DNA from: a bacterium
GTDB lineage: Bacteria > Bacillota_A > Clostridia > Lachnospirales > Lachnospiraceae
Reading direction: 5' to 3'
Assembly (NCBI GenBank): GCA_004562915.1
Contig: SFQZ01000155.1
Coordinates: 1-5,163 of the forward strand
Length of the DNA: 5,163 nucleotides
Of this stretch, positions 1 through 5,163 are shown in pieces (position 1 is the stretch's first letter; the number at the start of each line of letters is the position of its first letter). Below the pieces are notes generated by a model. The model saw only the letters and a list, made by a program, of their open reading frames with translations, was not told the origin of the DNA and searched no databases. The translations under genes were made by a program, and so were the position numbers.

Positions 1-2
1 AT

Positions 3-62
3 GAAAGTACGAATATTAACGGAGTGCTAACTTATCAACCGTTGTATATTCGGGAGGTGTAA
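3..62 (+). CDS. Possible C-terminal tail of an upstream gene (partial, start outside window)
   Basis: The frame starting at base 3 is open from the window edge to a TAA at 60-62. It encodes about 19 residues ending in VLTYQPLYIREV, which looks like an ordinary protein C-terminus. Its stop lies 3 nt before the next start codon, and the next gene's Shine-Dalgarno falls inside its last codons, an arrangement typical of co-transcribed bacterial genes. Against it, a stop-free run of this length in AT-rich DNA is not rare by chance, and I do not recognise the product. If real, the gene at 66 would be the second gene of an operon whose start is missing here. Confidence 0.35.
   Translation, partial: ESTNINGVLTYQPLYIREV
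11..51 (+). repeat. Imperfect inverted repeat (possible hairpin) just before the ribosome binding site
   Basis: GAATAT (11-16) can pair with ATATTC (46-51) and AACGG (18-22) with CCGTT (39-43). They are separated by a 1x2 internal loop and close on a 16-nt loop. The outer arm ends immediately before the GGAGGTG at 53-59. There is no U-tract, so it is not a terminator. It could affect translation of the next gene or be chance pairing in AT-rich DNA; it also overlaps the possible upstream coding tail. Confidence 0.25.
53..59 (+). promoter_or_regulatory. Strong Shine-Dalgarno GGAGGTG
   Basis: GGAGGTG lies 6 nt before the ATG at 66 and is nearly ideal for a Firmicute 16S anti-SD. It decides the start of the 747-residue gene. 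It also shows that the low-G+C left part carries a genuine translation start, rather than the reading frame being an accidental extension into upstream DNA. No clear promoter is visible in the 52 bases before it. Confidence 0.8.
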
Positions 63-65
63 AAA

Positions 66-2309
66 ATGGTAGAACAAGAAGGATATCTAGTATTCATTGA
101 ATCATTTAATCATATACATAAATATCTGAAGAAATATACGGACTCAGATGACAATGTGTCGTTTAGCGATTTACTTTATAAGGCAAAGGCGCATCCCATG
201 ATTCATCTTTATTTAGATGAGTTACATTTATTCCGTAAGTTACGAAATATTATTGTGCATCAAACCGATGACTTTGAGAAATTGATTGCAACACCAAGTG
301 ATGAAGTGGTCGAACGAATTAAATTTATTGAACAACAATTAGTGGACCCATCGACAGTAGGTGTATTTAAAGCGGAAAAAGGATTTGAGACGGAATCCTC
401 CAATACAGTGAAGCTTCCAACAGACCTCAAATCCATACCGGTCAAAGAGTTCACGCTGAGCGGCAGATGGACCTTTGAAAATAATGATACATCTGCGTGG
501 TCAAATGCGAATTATGGAGGAGAAGCATCCTTTAACTTTACAGGAACCAAGGCATGGATTAAAGGAACGATCGATCCAAATCACGGAACCATGGATATTT
601 ATATCGATGGAAATAAAGTGGATACAGCAAATACGTACAGCAGCACACGTGCACTTGGGCAGCTCCTGTATACGACACCGGATCTGGAGTATGGGCCGCA
701 TACGGTGCGTATGGTATGCACGAAAAATGCAATTGGAGTGAGTGAGGCATTGTATCAGGATGGCTCCGGTATTTTCAGTATAAAAAGAAAAACCTACAAC
801 GTACTTGAAGGAGACAAAATAGAAGTAGAGATTGTACGTACTGCGGGATCCAGAGGAGAGGTGGAGGTGGCTTATTCAACTCCTTCTGCTGGTGCGGAGC
901 AGGGCGTGAACTATCAGTTTCTGGATGATAAAGTTATTTTTAAAGATGGCGAGACGTCAAAGAAAATCACATTAACCACTCTCAAAAATGAGCGTGGCAG
1001 TGATGGAATGGCATTTTATTTCACTTTAATGAGTGCACAAAATGCATCCATCGGTACGCAGTCCAGCAGCAAGATTGTGATTTACAAAAGTGAACTGCCG
1101 CCGCAGGCGGAAGAACCCTATACGTCCGAAAATCCATTTATCATGCCGAAGGGAAAGACTTCCAAAAAAGCAGAGGCGGAATTCTTTATACTGGATGCTT
1201 CCAAAGCAGAAAATCCCAATAATTATGTACGCATTGATACCTACAGCGGAGCCAGCGGTGAAAAAGAAGTGAACTGGTTTGAACCGGGGAACAGAATTAT
1301 ACTTCCATTCTACGCAGAAAGAACAGGAAAATATAAAGTCACCGCAACCTACCGAAGCGGAAGAGTGCAGGGAGGTACGCCAAACGCACTGGTCTGGAGC
1401 GGAACGCATGTATCCTCCGGCAGTCTGGATGTATATGGAGAATCGGGTGCGACCGTATTCCATACGGCAGAATTTGAAATAGAAATTTCCGAGACGGGAG
1501 ATGGAGAGCTGGTATTTACGGCAGACAGTAAGGCAGGTCCTGTTATTGACAAGTTTGAGTTTGAATGTCTGAATCCTGTTATTGAAGTGACAGGTGTTGC
1601 ATTAGACAAAAATACCGTAACCCTGAATCAGAAAGGTCAGACCATACAGCTGAAAGCTCTGGTGGAACCGGCGGATGCCGAGAATAAAAAAGTAATATTT
1701 ACCAGTGGTGATACGAAAGTGGCCACCGTGGATGAAAATGGTATGGTAACGGCACAGGCAAACGGAGAAACAACGATAACAGTGACCACGGAAGACGGAC
1801 ACAAAATGGCATCTTGTACGGTAACCGTATCTTTGAAACAGGAAATCACACCAGAACCGACAGAGACTCTTCCGAAGGCAGGAACGACCTTTTCTTATCG
1901 CAATGCAGTTTATCGTGTCACGAAATCTTCCGCATCACAGGGAACGGTAACTTTTGTAAAACCGCTGAAAAAGACAAACAGCAAATTTATTATTCCTGCT
2001 TCCGTGAAGAAAGACGGCATAGTATTCCAGGTTACTGAGGTTGCGAAGAAAGCCTTTAAAAATAATAAAAAGCTCACACAGGTTACGGTAGGGAAAAATG
2101 TGAAGAACATTGGGGCAAGTGTATTTGAAGGTGACAGTAAGCTGAAAAAAATAACAATAAAGTCAAGCGGACTGAAAAAAGTGGGAAGCAAAGCCTTGAA
2201 AGGCATTCATGAAAAATGCAGAATCAAAGTCCCGAAGAAAAAATTAAAGGATTATCAGAAACTTTTAAAAGGAAAAGGGCAGAAGTCAGGCGTCAAAATT
2301 GTGAAATAG
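66..2309 (+). CDS. Chimeric protein: cytosolic HEPN-like N-terminal domain joined to the tail of a secreted carbohydrate-binding, BspA-like protein
   Basis: The 747 residues fall into two unlike parts. Residues 1-100 are helical and soluble, with R60-N-I-I-V-H65 (an RX4H motif). From memory this resembles the N-terminal domain found ahead of CBS-domain pairs in Firmicutes. Residues ~124-240 look like a galactose-binding-like beta module (SGRWTF, DIYIDG, HTVRMV). Residues ~242-340 look like a Calx-beta repeat (NVLEGD, VNYQF, FKDGETSKKITL). Residues ~355-503 resemble a CBM6/35-like module (VNWFEPG, YKVTATYRSGRVQGGTPNAL, GELVFTADSK). Residues 504-588 fit Big_2 (VTGVALDKNTVTL, VATVDENGMVTA). Residues 601-747 are a BspA-like LRR_5 tail with a Lys-rich end. 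The back part normally follows a signal peptide and a glycosidase-type catalytic domain; both are absent, so as encoded the product would stay in the cytoplasm. No sorting signal or membrane segment is seen. It may be a recombination product, a remnant or an assembly join. The frame is fully open; domain calls are by eye. Confidence 0.8.
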   Translation: MVEQEGYLVFIESFNHIHKYLKKYTDSDDNVSFSDLLYKAKAHPMIHLYLDELHLFRKLRNIIVHQTDDFEKLIATPSDEVVERIKFIEQQLVDPSTVGVFKAEKGFETESSNTVKLPTDLKSIPVKEFTLSGRWTFENNDTSAWSNANYGGEASFNFTGTKAWIKGTIDPNHGTMDIYIDGNKVDTANTYSSTRALGQLLYTTPDLEYGPHTVRMVCTKNAIGVSEALYQDGSGIFSIKRKTYNVLEGDKIEVEIVRTAGSRGEVEVAYSTPSAGAEQGVNYQFLDDKVIFKDGETSKKITLTTLKNERGSDGMAFYFTLMSAQNASIGTQSSSKIVIYKSELPPQAEEPYTSENPFIMPKGKTSKKAEAEFFILDASKAENPNNYVRIDTYSGASGEKEVNWFEPGNRIILPFYAERTGKYKVTATYRSGRVQGGTPNALVWSGTHVSSGSLDVYGESGATVFHTAEFEIEISETGDGELVFTADSKAGPVIDKFEFECLNPVIEVTGVALDKNTVTLNQKGQTIQLKALVEPADAENKKVIFTSGDTKVATVDENGMVTAQANGETTITVTTEDGHKMASCTVTVSLKQEITPEPTETLPKAGTTFSYRNAVYRVTKSSASQGTVTFVKPLKKTNSKFIIPASVKKDGIVFQVTEVAKKAFKNNKKLTQVTVGKNVKNIGASVFEGDSKLKKITIKSSGLKKVGSKALKGIHEKCRIKVPKKKLKDYQKLLKGKGQKSGVKIVK
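360..395 (+). other. Probable fusion point inside the 747-residue gene
   Basis: Protein character changes at about residues 99-110, from a helical charged cytosolic domain to a Ser/Thr/Gly-rich beta-type extracellular sequence. Counting bases, 61-360 contains 98 G+C of 300 (33%) and 361-660 contains 129 of 300 (43%). The exact join cannot be placed from one sequence, and I see no repeat, insertion-sequence end or attachment site at it. The frame is kept across the join. Confidence 0.55.
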
Positions 2310-2377
2310 TATGAGCCAAGGGAGAAATCCGTAGGTATCAGGGGGGCAAAAACTTTTGAAACCAACATCATAGAATA

Positions 2378-2430
2378 AAAAAATCTGGATTTCAAAATAG
2401 TAAAAGGGTTTGAAATCCAGATTTTTTCTT
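2378..2430 (+). terminator. Strong intrinsic terminator after the chimeric gene
   Basis: A perfect 19-bp inverted repeat runs from 2378-2396 (six A, then TCTGGATTTCAAA) to 2409-2427 (TTTGAAATCCAGA, then six T). The loop is 12 nt, and TTTTTTCTTT follows the core stem. Discounting A:T pairs of the flanking tracts, the core stem is 13 bp. The matching A-tract on the left means it could also stop transcription from the opposite strand. It lies about 70 nt after the stop codon at 2309 and insulates the downstream unit. Bases 2310-2377 show no other feature. Confidence 0.9.
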
Positions 2431-2494
2431 TGTGGTCAATTTGTGAAAAAAATGTAAAACTTGTTTTTATTGCAAAACAGGGTGGATTTTTACA

Positions 2495-2522
2495 TTGACT
2501 TTTAATTTTAGATAAATATACT
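2495..2522 (+). promoter_or_regulatory. Sigma-A-type promoter for the cohesin-like / SH3 gene pair
   Basis: TTGACT at 2495-2500 and TATACT at 2517-2522 are separated by 16 nt, each one mismatch from consensus, in very AT-rich surroundings. Transcription would begin near 2529, giving a leader of about 75 nt before the ATG at 2604. It sits between the terminator and the next gene, where a promoter is expected. No clear operator palindrome overlaps it. Confidence 0.75.
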
Positions 2523-2548
2523 ATAAATTAGGACATAGAATCCAGCCG

Positions 2549-2588
2549 CTTGTTCAAAGTAACGAGAGGTGAACCGTGAGTATACGGT
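2549..2588 (+). promoter_or_regulatory. 5' leader with two small candidate hairpins
   Basis: CTTGTT (2549-2554) can pair with AACGAG (2561-2566, one G-U pair) across a 6-nt loop. ACCGT (2573-2577) can pair with ACGGT (2584-2588) across a 6-nt loop, 4 nt before the GGAGG core. I do not recognise a riboswitch class and no U-tract follows either stem. The second stem is close enough to the ribosome binding site to influence initiation, but five base pairs are easily found by chance. Confidence 0.25.
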
Positions 2589-2590
2589 AT

Positions 2591-2597
2591 GAGGAGG
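2591..2597 (+). promoter_or_regulatory. Shine-Dalgarno GAGGAGG for the cohesin-like protein
   Basis: GAGGAGG ends 6 nt before the ATG at 2604. It fixes that start, which is directly followed by a classical signal peptide. Confidence 0.85.
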
Positions 2598-2603
2598 AAA
2601 TAA

Positions 2604-4151
2604 ATGAAAAAAAGATTTTATAAGATATGCAGTATTATGACTTTATCAGCCATGCTGACTGTTTCCATGACTACATATGCAGCAGAATCAGATACCAGAG
2701 AAGCAGGATTTCAGGCAGAAACAGAGACAGAAACAGCAGAAAAGGAAACGGAAAAAACAGAGGAAGTCATAGCAGAGGAGAATGAACTGGAGTCTTTGCT
2801 GATTGTAAGAGAAAAAGAAAATGATGCCTTTACAGTCAGACAGATGACAACAGAAGAGCTAAAAGAAGCGATAGAAGAGGACGATACGCCGGAGCTGGCG
2901 GCAGTTATTTTTCAACTGAAAAAAGAGGTACCGGAAGAGGAGACCGAAGCAGAGGAAAGCACAGTTGCAGAAAGCGAAGCCGCAGAAGCAGGATTTATCC
3001 AGGAAGAGACAGAGTATGAGACGGAAGCGGAAACAGAAATGGAACAAAAGGGTGAATCAGCAGATCTGGAAAAAGAGTATCCGATTGTGACTTTGACGGA
3101 TGTACAGAAGGAGATTGTTTATGAAGTTGCAGAGCTGGTTCCCCAGACCGTGGTTCTTATGAATCAATGCGTGCTGGAGGATGATCTTCTTTTTCAGGAA
3201 TGTAAGCAGGTGAAAGCAGTTACGGTACTTGAAGCAGAGGATGAAGAGGCTTTGTGTCAGGCAGTTGAAACGTATGATCTTGAGAAGGAATATGCAGCTT
3301 ACCTGGAAAAGATACAGAAAGAGAAAGAAACTTCTCAGGCATTGAAAGGTGCAGCGCGTACAACGAGTCTTTCTTCACAGACATCCGGTAATAATTCGTT
3401 GTCTGCTTTTCCGGGAATTTCGGGACAAACAGAATCAGAGACGGAGACGGAGTCTGAGACACCTTCCAATCGACAGGCAAGAAGCAGTACAAGCAGTACC
3501 GCTGATACCGACTCCAGCACCAGTACGACCAATACAACGCAGAAAGATGTAACGATTACCTTTGTACCGGATGATGTATATGAAGGAGATGATGCAGTAG
3601 CTGCAACCTATGAAGTGTCAAGTTTAACTGAGATTACTACTGGAAAAGTGACGATTACTTATGATTCCAGTGTTATGGTGTACGATGAAGCGGATGTGGA
3701 AAGCGATGCATTGGAAGGATGGATGGTAAGTGTAAAATCGCCGAATGATACAGGCGGGACAGAAGGGAAAATTGAAATTGAATTTTCTTCCAATACACCG
3801 AAAAAATTAGAAGGCCCTATGGTATATCTGTGGTTTGATCTGAAGAATTCCGCTACAAAAGGACAACAGTTTAATATCAGTCTTACGGTTGATAAGATGA
3901 TGAACGGGTCTCAGAATCTTACCTCTGAGGTAAAGACAGCAACGATGATCGCACAGGTAGATCCGGATGCAGAGGAAGAGGAGGAAGAGACAGAAACAAC
4001 TCCTGCGACTCAGGCACCGACTACAGAAACACCGAGTACTACTGCACCTGTGAATGCACCTAAAACAGGTGATCATACCAATATTCCGATGATTATCCTC
4101 GTGATGATGTGTTCAGCAGCAGTTTTTATAAAAGCAAGAAAGAGAGTATAA
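2604..4151 (+). CDS. Secreted, probably sortase-anchored surface protein with a cohesin-like domain
   Basis: The 515 residues begin with a signal peptide (MKKRFYK, hydrophobic core to about residue 22, cleavage near A26/A27). Glu/Thr-rich linkers occupy ~33-60, ~110-157 and ~276-287. Between them are two charged, mostly helical stretches (~60-110 and ~158-247) that I do not recognise, the second containing C189, C200 and C218. A Ser/Thr-rich linker (~253-313) leads to a beta domain at ~314-453. Its pattern (GKVTITYDSSVMVYDEADV, GKIEIEFSS, VYLWFDLK, GQQFNISLTVDKM) fits the cohesin-like fold of bacterial surface and cellulosomal proteins. After an acidic/Thr-Pro linker come APKTGD (485-490), a hydrophobic segment (~494-508) and the basic end KARKRV, which is the layout of a sortase sorting signal with A in place of L. 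It likely sits on the cell wall, displaying a protein- or glycan-binding domain. The next gene starts 6 nt after its stop, with no terminator between. Cohesin assignment is by pattern only; another Ig-like adhesin fold is possible. Confidence 0.85.
   Translation: MKKRFYKICSIMTLSAMLTVSMTTYAAESDTREAGFQAETETETAEKETEKTEEVIAEENELESLLIVREKENDAFTVRQMTTEELKEAIEEDDTPELAAVIFQLKKEVPEEETEAEESTVAESEAAEAGFIQEETEYETEAETEMEQKGESADLEKEYPIVTLTDVQKEIVYEVAELVPQTVVLMNQCVLEDDLLFQECKQVKAVTVLEAEDEEALCQAVETYDLEKEYAAYLEKIQKEKETSQALKGAARTTSLSSQTSGNNSLSAFPGISGQTESETETESETPSNRQARSSTSSTADTDSSTSTTNTTQKDVTITFVPDDVYEGDDAVAATYEVSSLTEITTGKVTITYDSSVMVYDEADVESDALEGWMVSVKSPNDTGGTEGKIEIEFSSNTPKKLEGPMVYLWFDLKNSATKGQQFNISLTVDKMMNGSQNLTSEVKTATMIAQVDPDAEEEEEETETTPATQAPTTETPSTTAPVNAPKTGDHTNIPMIILVMMCSAAVFIKARKRV
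4136..4146 (+). promoter_or_regulatory. Weak purine-rich ribosome binding site inside the end of the preceding gene
   Basis: AGAAAGAGAG, within the last codons of the cohesin-like gene, is the only SD-like sequence before the ATG at 4158 and lies about 11 nt upstream. Being poor and long-spaced, it suggests that translation of the SH3 protein depends partly on ribosomes finishing the upstream gene 6 nt away (translational coupling). Confidence 0.45.
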
Positions 4152-4157
4152 AACAGA

Positions 4158-5163
4158 ATGTATAGACGAAATATTGCGGCAGCAGCGGCGATTCTGATCC
4201 TTGCAGCAGCGACCGGTTTATCTGCATATGCGGCACCGAAGGAAACGGAAGAAACAGAAACGGTAGAGCGGGAAGCAGGTTTTATTCCGATTGAAGAAAT
4301 GCCTATAGAGGAAACGGAATCAGAAGCAGAAGAGGAACAAACGAATACGGAAAATCCGGAAGAAAATGAGATACAGGAGGAAACAGAACCTGTTATAGAA
4401 TCTCCTAAAGTAGAAAAAACGTTTCGATTTTTTAAAGTGGAAGGGCAGTATGCACTGTCAAAACGTGATGATGTATATCTTTATGAAAAAATGAATACTG
4501 CTTCGGATAAAGTAGGCAGAATTGATACCTATGGGGTTCTGAATATTCTATCCGAGGAAGAAGACGGATGGTGCTATGTGGAGTCCGGAAAGGCCAGAGG
4601 ATTTGTAAAAAAAGCGAATCTTATGGTTGGAGATAAGGCAGAGAGATATGCCCTGCTTAAGGACGAAGAAGCAGATACTGCAGAAGTATTGAAGGAATGG
4701 TATGAAAATGAGGCATTTCTTTATACACAGACTACAGCATATGATGTGGTTGTGAAAAAAGAATATGCGCTTGCTGAAAAAAAGACAGAAATATATGACA
4801 GCATTCCGGAAGAAACACAGACAGAGGAAACAGGGGATACTTTAAGTCAAAAAGAGGATGAGACGGAAAAGGAGTCTTCGGTTGTAGTTGGAACACTTGA
4901 AAAACAGGGGCTTTGTTATATTCTGGATGATGATGAAGAAGACTGGTATTATGTAGAATCAGATGATGTCAGGGGATTTGTAAAGGCAGAAGATCTGGAG
5001 ACAGGTTTTAAAGTAAAGCAGGAAGTGGAGAAAAACGGAGAAGATTCTTATGAACTTGCGGAAGAAAAGGTGAGACCGGAAGATAATAAAGCATGTTATT
5101 ATACAATAACCTCCGTGAAAGAAGCTTCGGTATCAGGTCTGATTCGCACTTCCATGATTCAGT
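4158..5163 (+). CDS. Secreted protein with two bacterial SH3 domains, probably an NlpC/P60 cell-wall peptidase (3' end outside window)
   Basis: The frame stays open from ATG 4158 to the window edge, giving 335 full codons plus one base. A signal peptide is clear: MYRRN, an Ala/Ile/Leu core and cleavage near residues 24-26 (SAYAA). An acidic Glu/Thr-rich linker follows (~28-85). SH3b domain 1 (~96-156) and domain 2 (~202-282) share the ending W-C/Y-Y-V-E-S, two or three residues, then R-G-F-V-K. Domain 2 carries a ~25-residue acidic insertion (~216-241). Such domains usually bind peptidoglycan. The sequence breaks off in SVSGLIRTSMIQ, which resembles the stretch just before the catalytic NlpC/P60 domain in Lachnospiraceae proteins of this build, so a DL-endopeptidase is likely but its Cys-His residues are not in view. 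It starts 6 nt after the preceding stop and probably shares its promoter at 2495. A non-enzymatic SH3 surface protein remains possible. Confidence 0.8.
   Translation, partial: MYRRNIAAAAAILILAAATGLSAYAAPKETEETETVEREAGFIPIEEMPIEETESEAEEEQTNTENPEENEIQEETEPVIESPKVEKTFRFFKVEGQYALSKRDDVYLYEKMNTASDKVGRIDTYGVLNILSEEEDGWCYVESGKARGFVKKANLMVGDKAERYALLKDEEADTAEVLKEWYENEAFLYTQTTAYDVVVKKEYALAEKKTEIYDSIPEETQTEETGDTLSQKEDETEKESSVVVGTLEKQGLCYILDDDEEDWYYVESDDVRGFVKAEDLETGFKVKQEVEKNGEDSYELAEEKVRPEDNKACYYTITSVKEASVSGLIRTSMIQ

Noticed and set aside
1..30. Mini-frame ATG...TAA encoding MKVRILTEC as a leader peptide
   Set aside because: No ribosome binding site can be seen before it because it starts at the window edge, and the overlapping frame ending at 62 looks more like coding sequence.
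1026..1463. 145-codon minus-strand open frame
   Set aside because: It lies entirely within the well-supported chimeric gene, has no ribosome binding site logic, and its Cys/Phe/Arg-rich protein looks like an antisense shadow.
1910..2206. 98-codon minus-strand open frame, very Phe-rich
   Set aside because: The Phe-rich composition is the complement of Lys/Glu-rich codons in the BspA-like tail; it has no domain character and no separate signals.
2310..2377. GGGGGG run and TTTTGAAACC after the chimeric gene as another hairpin or small RNA
   Set aside because: No stable stem or promoter could be built from these bases; the only clear structure is the terminator that follows.
2461..2494. Alternative promoter beginning TTGCAA at 2470
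   Set aside because: No acceptable -10 box lies at the right distance; the TTGACT/TATACT pair downstream is far better.
3427..3463. GAGACGGAGACGGAGTCTGAGAC direct repeat as a possible DNA regulatory repeat
   Set aside because: It is simply the codon repetition of an Glu-Ser-Glu-Thr linker inside a coding region.
3220..3537. Minus- and plus-strand open frames over the Glu/Thr- and Ser/Thr-rich linkers
   Set aside because: Stop-free shadow frames arise easily opposite repetitive GAA/ACA/AGC codons; the forward frame has the signal peptide, promoter and sorting signal.

Overview
The right-hand 4.8 kb reads as the genome of a gut Firmicute of the Lachnospiraceae type (Blautia, Dorea, Mediterraneibacter or similar). 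The reasons are moderate G+C (about 43% in the stretch I counted), AGGAGG-type ribosome binding sites, Glu/Thr-rich secreted proteins, a PKTGD sorting motif, and a BspA-like C-terminal module. This is inference from composition and protein style; there is no rRNA or marker gene to fix the taxon.

Layout. Bases 1-65 hold what may be the last 20 codons of an upstream gene, a weak hairpin and a strong Shine-Dalgarno. Bases 66-2309 encode a 747-residue chimera. Its first ~100 residues look like a small cytosolic helical domain with an RNIIVH (RX4H, HEPN-like) motif. The remaining ~645 residues look like the rear half of a large secreted carbohydrate-active protein: galactose-binding-like module, Calx-beta-like domain, CBM6/35-like module, Big_2 domain and BspA-like leucine-rich tail. 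There is no signal peptide and no catalytic domain. G+C rises from about 33% to about 43% near the protein junction, so this is either a real deletion/recombination fusion or an assembly join of two genomes.

Bases 2310-2603 are intergenic: a strong intrinsic terminator (2378-2430), a sigma-A-type promoter (TTGACT, 16 nt, TATACT) and a ~75-nt leader with two small hairpins. The promoter serves two tightly spaced genes. The first (2604-4151) is a secreted, probably sortase-anchored protein with Glu/Thr-rich linkers and a cohesin-like beta domain. The second (from 4158, running off the window) is a secreted protein with an acidic linker and two bacterial SH3 domains. It stops where relatives usually begin an NlpC/P60 peptidase domain.

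Working together: the two-gene unit looks like a cell-surface module, with one protein tethered to the wall and its neighbour likely binding and perhaps cutting peptidoglycan. Both carry a short REAGF/EAGF motif beside acidic Glu/Thr-rich stretches, which hints at shared processing, targeting or common ancestry. I did not find a CRISPR array, RNA gene, transposase or attachment site.
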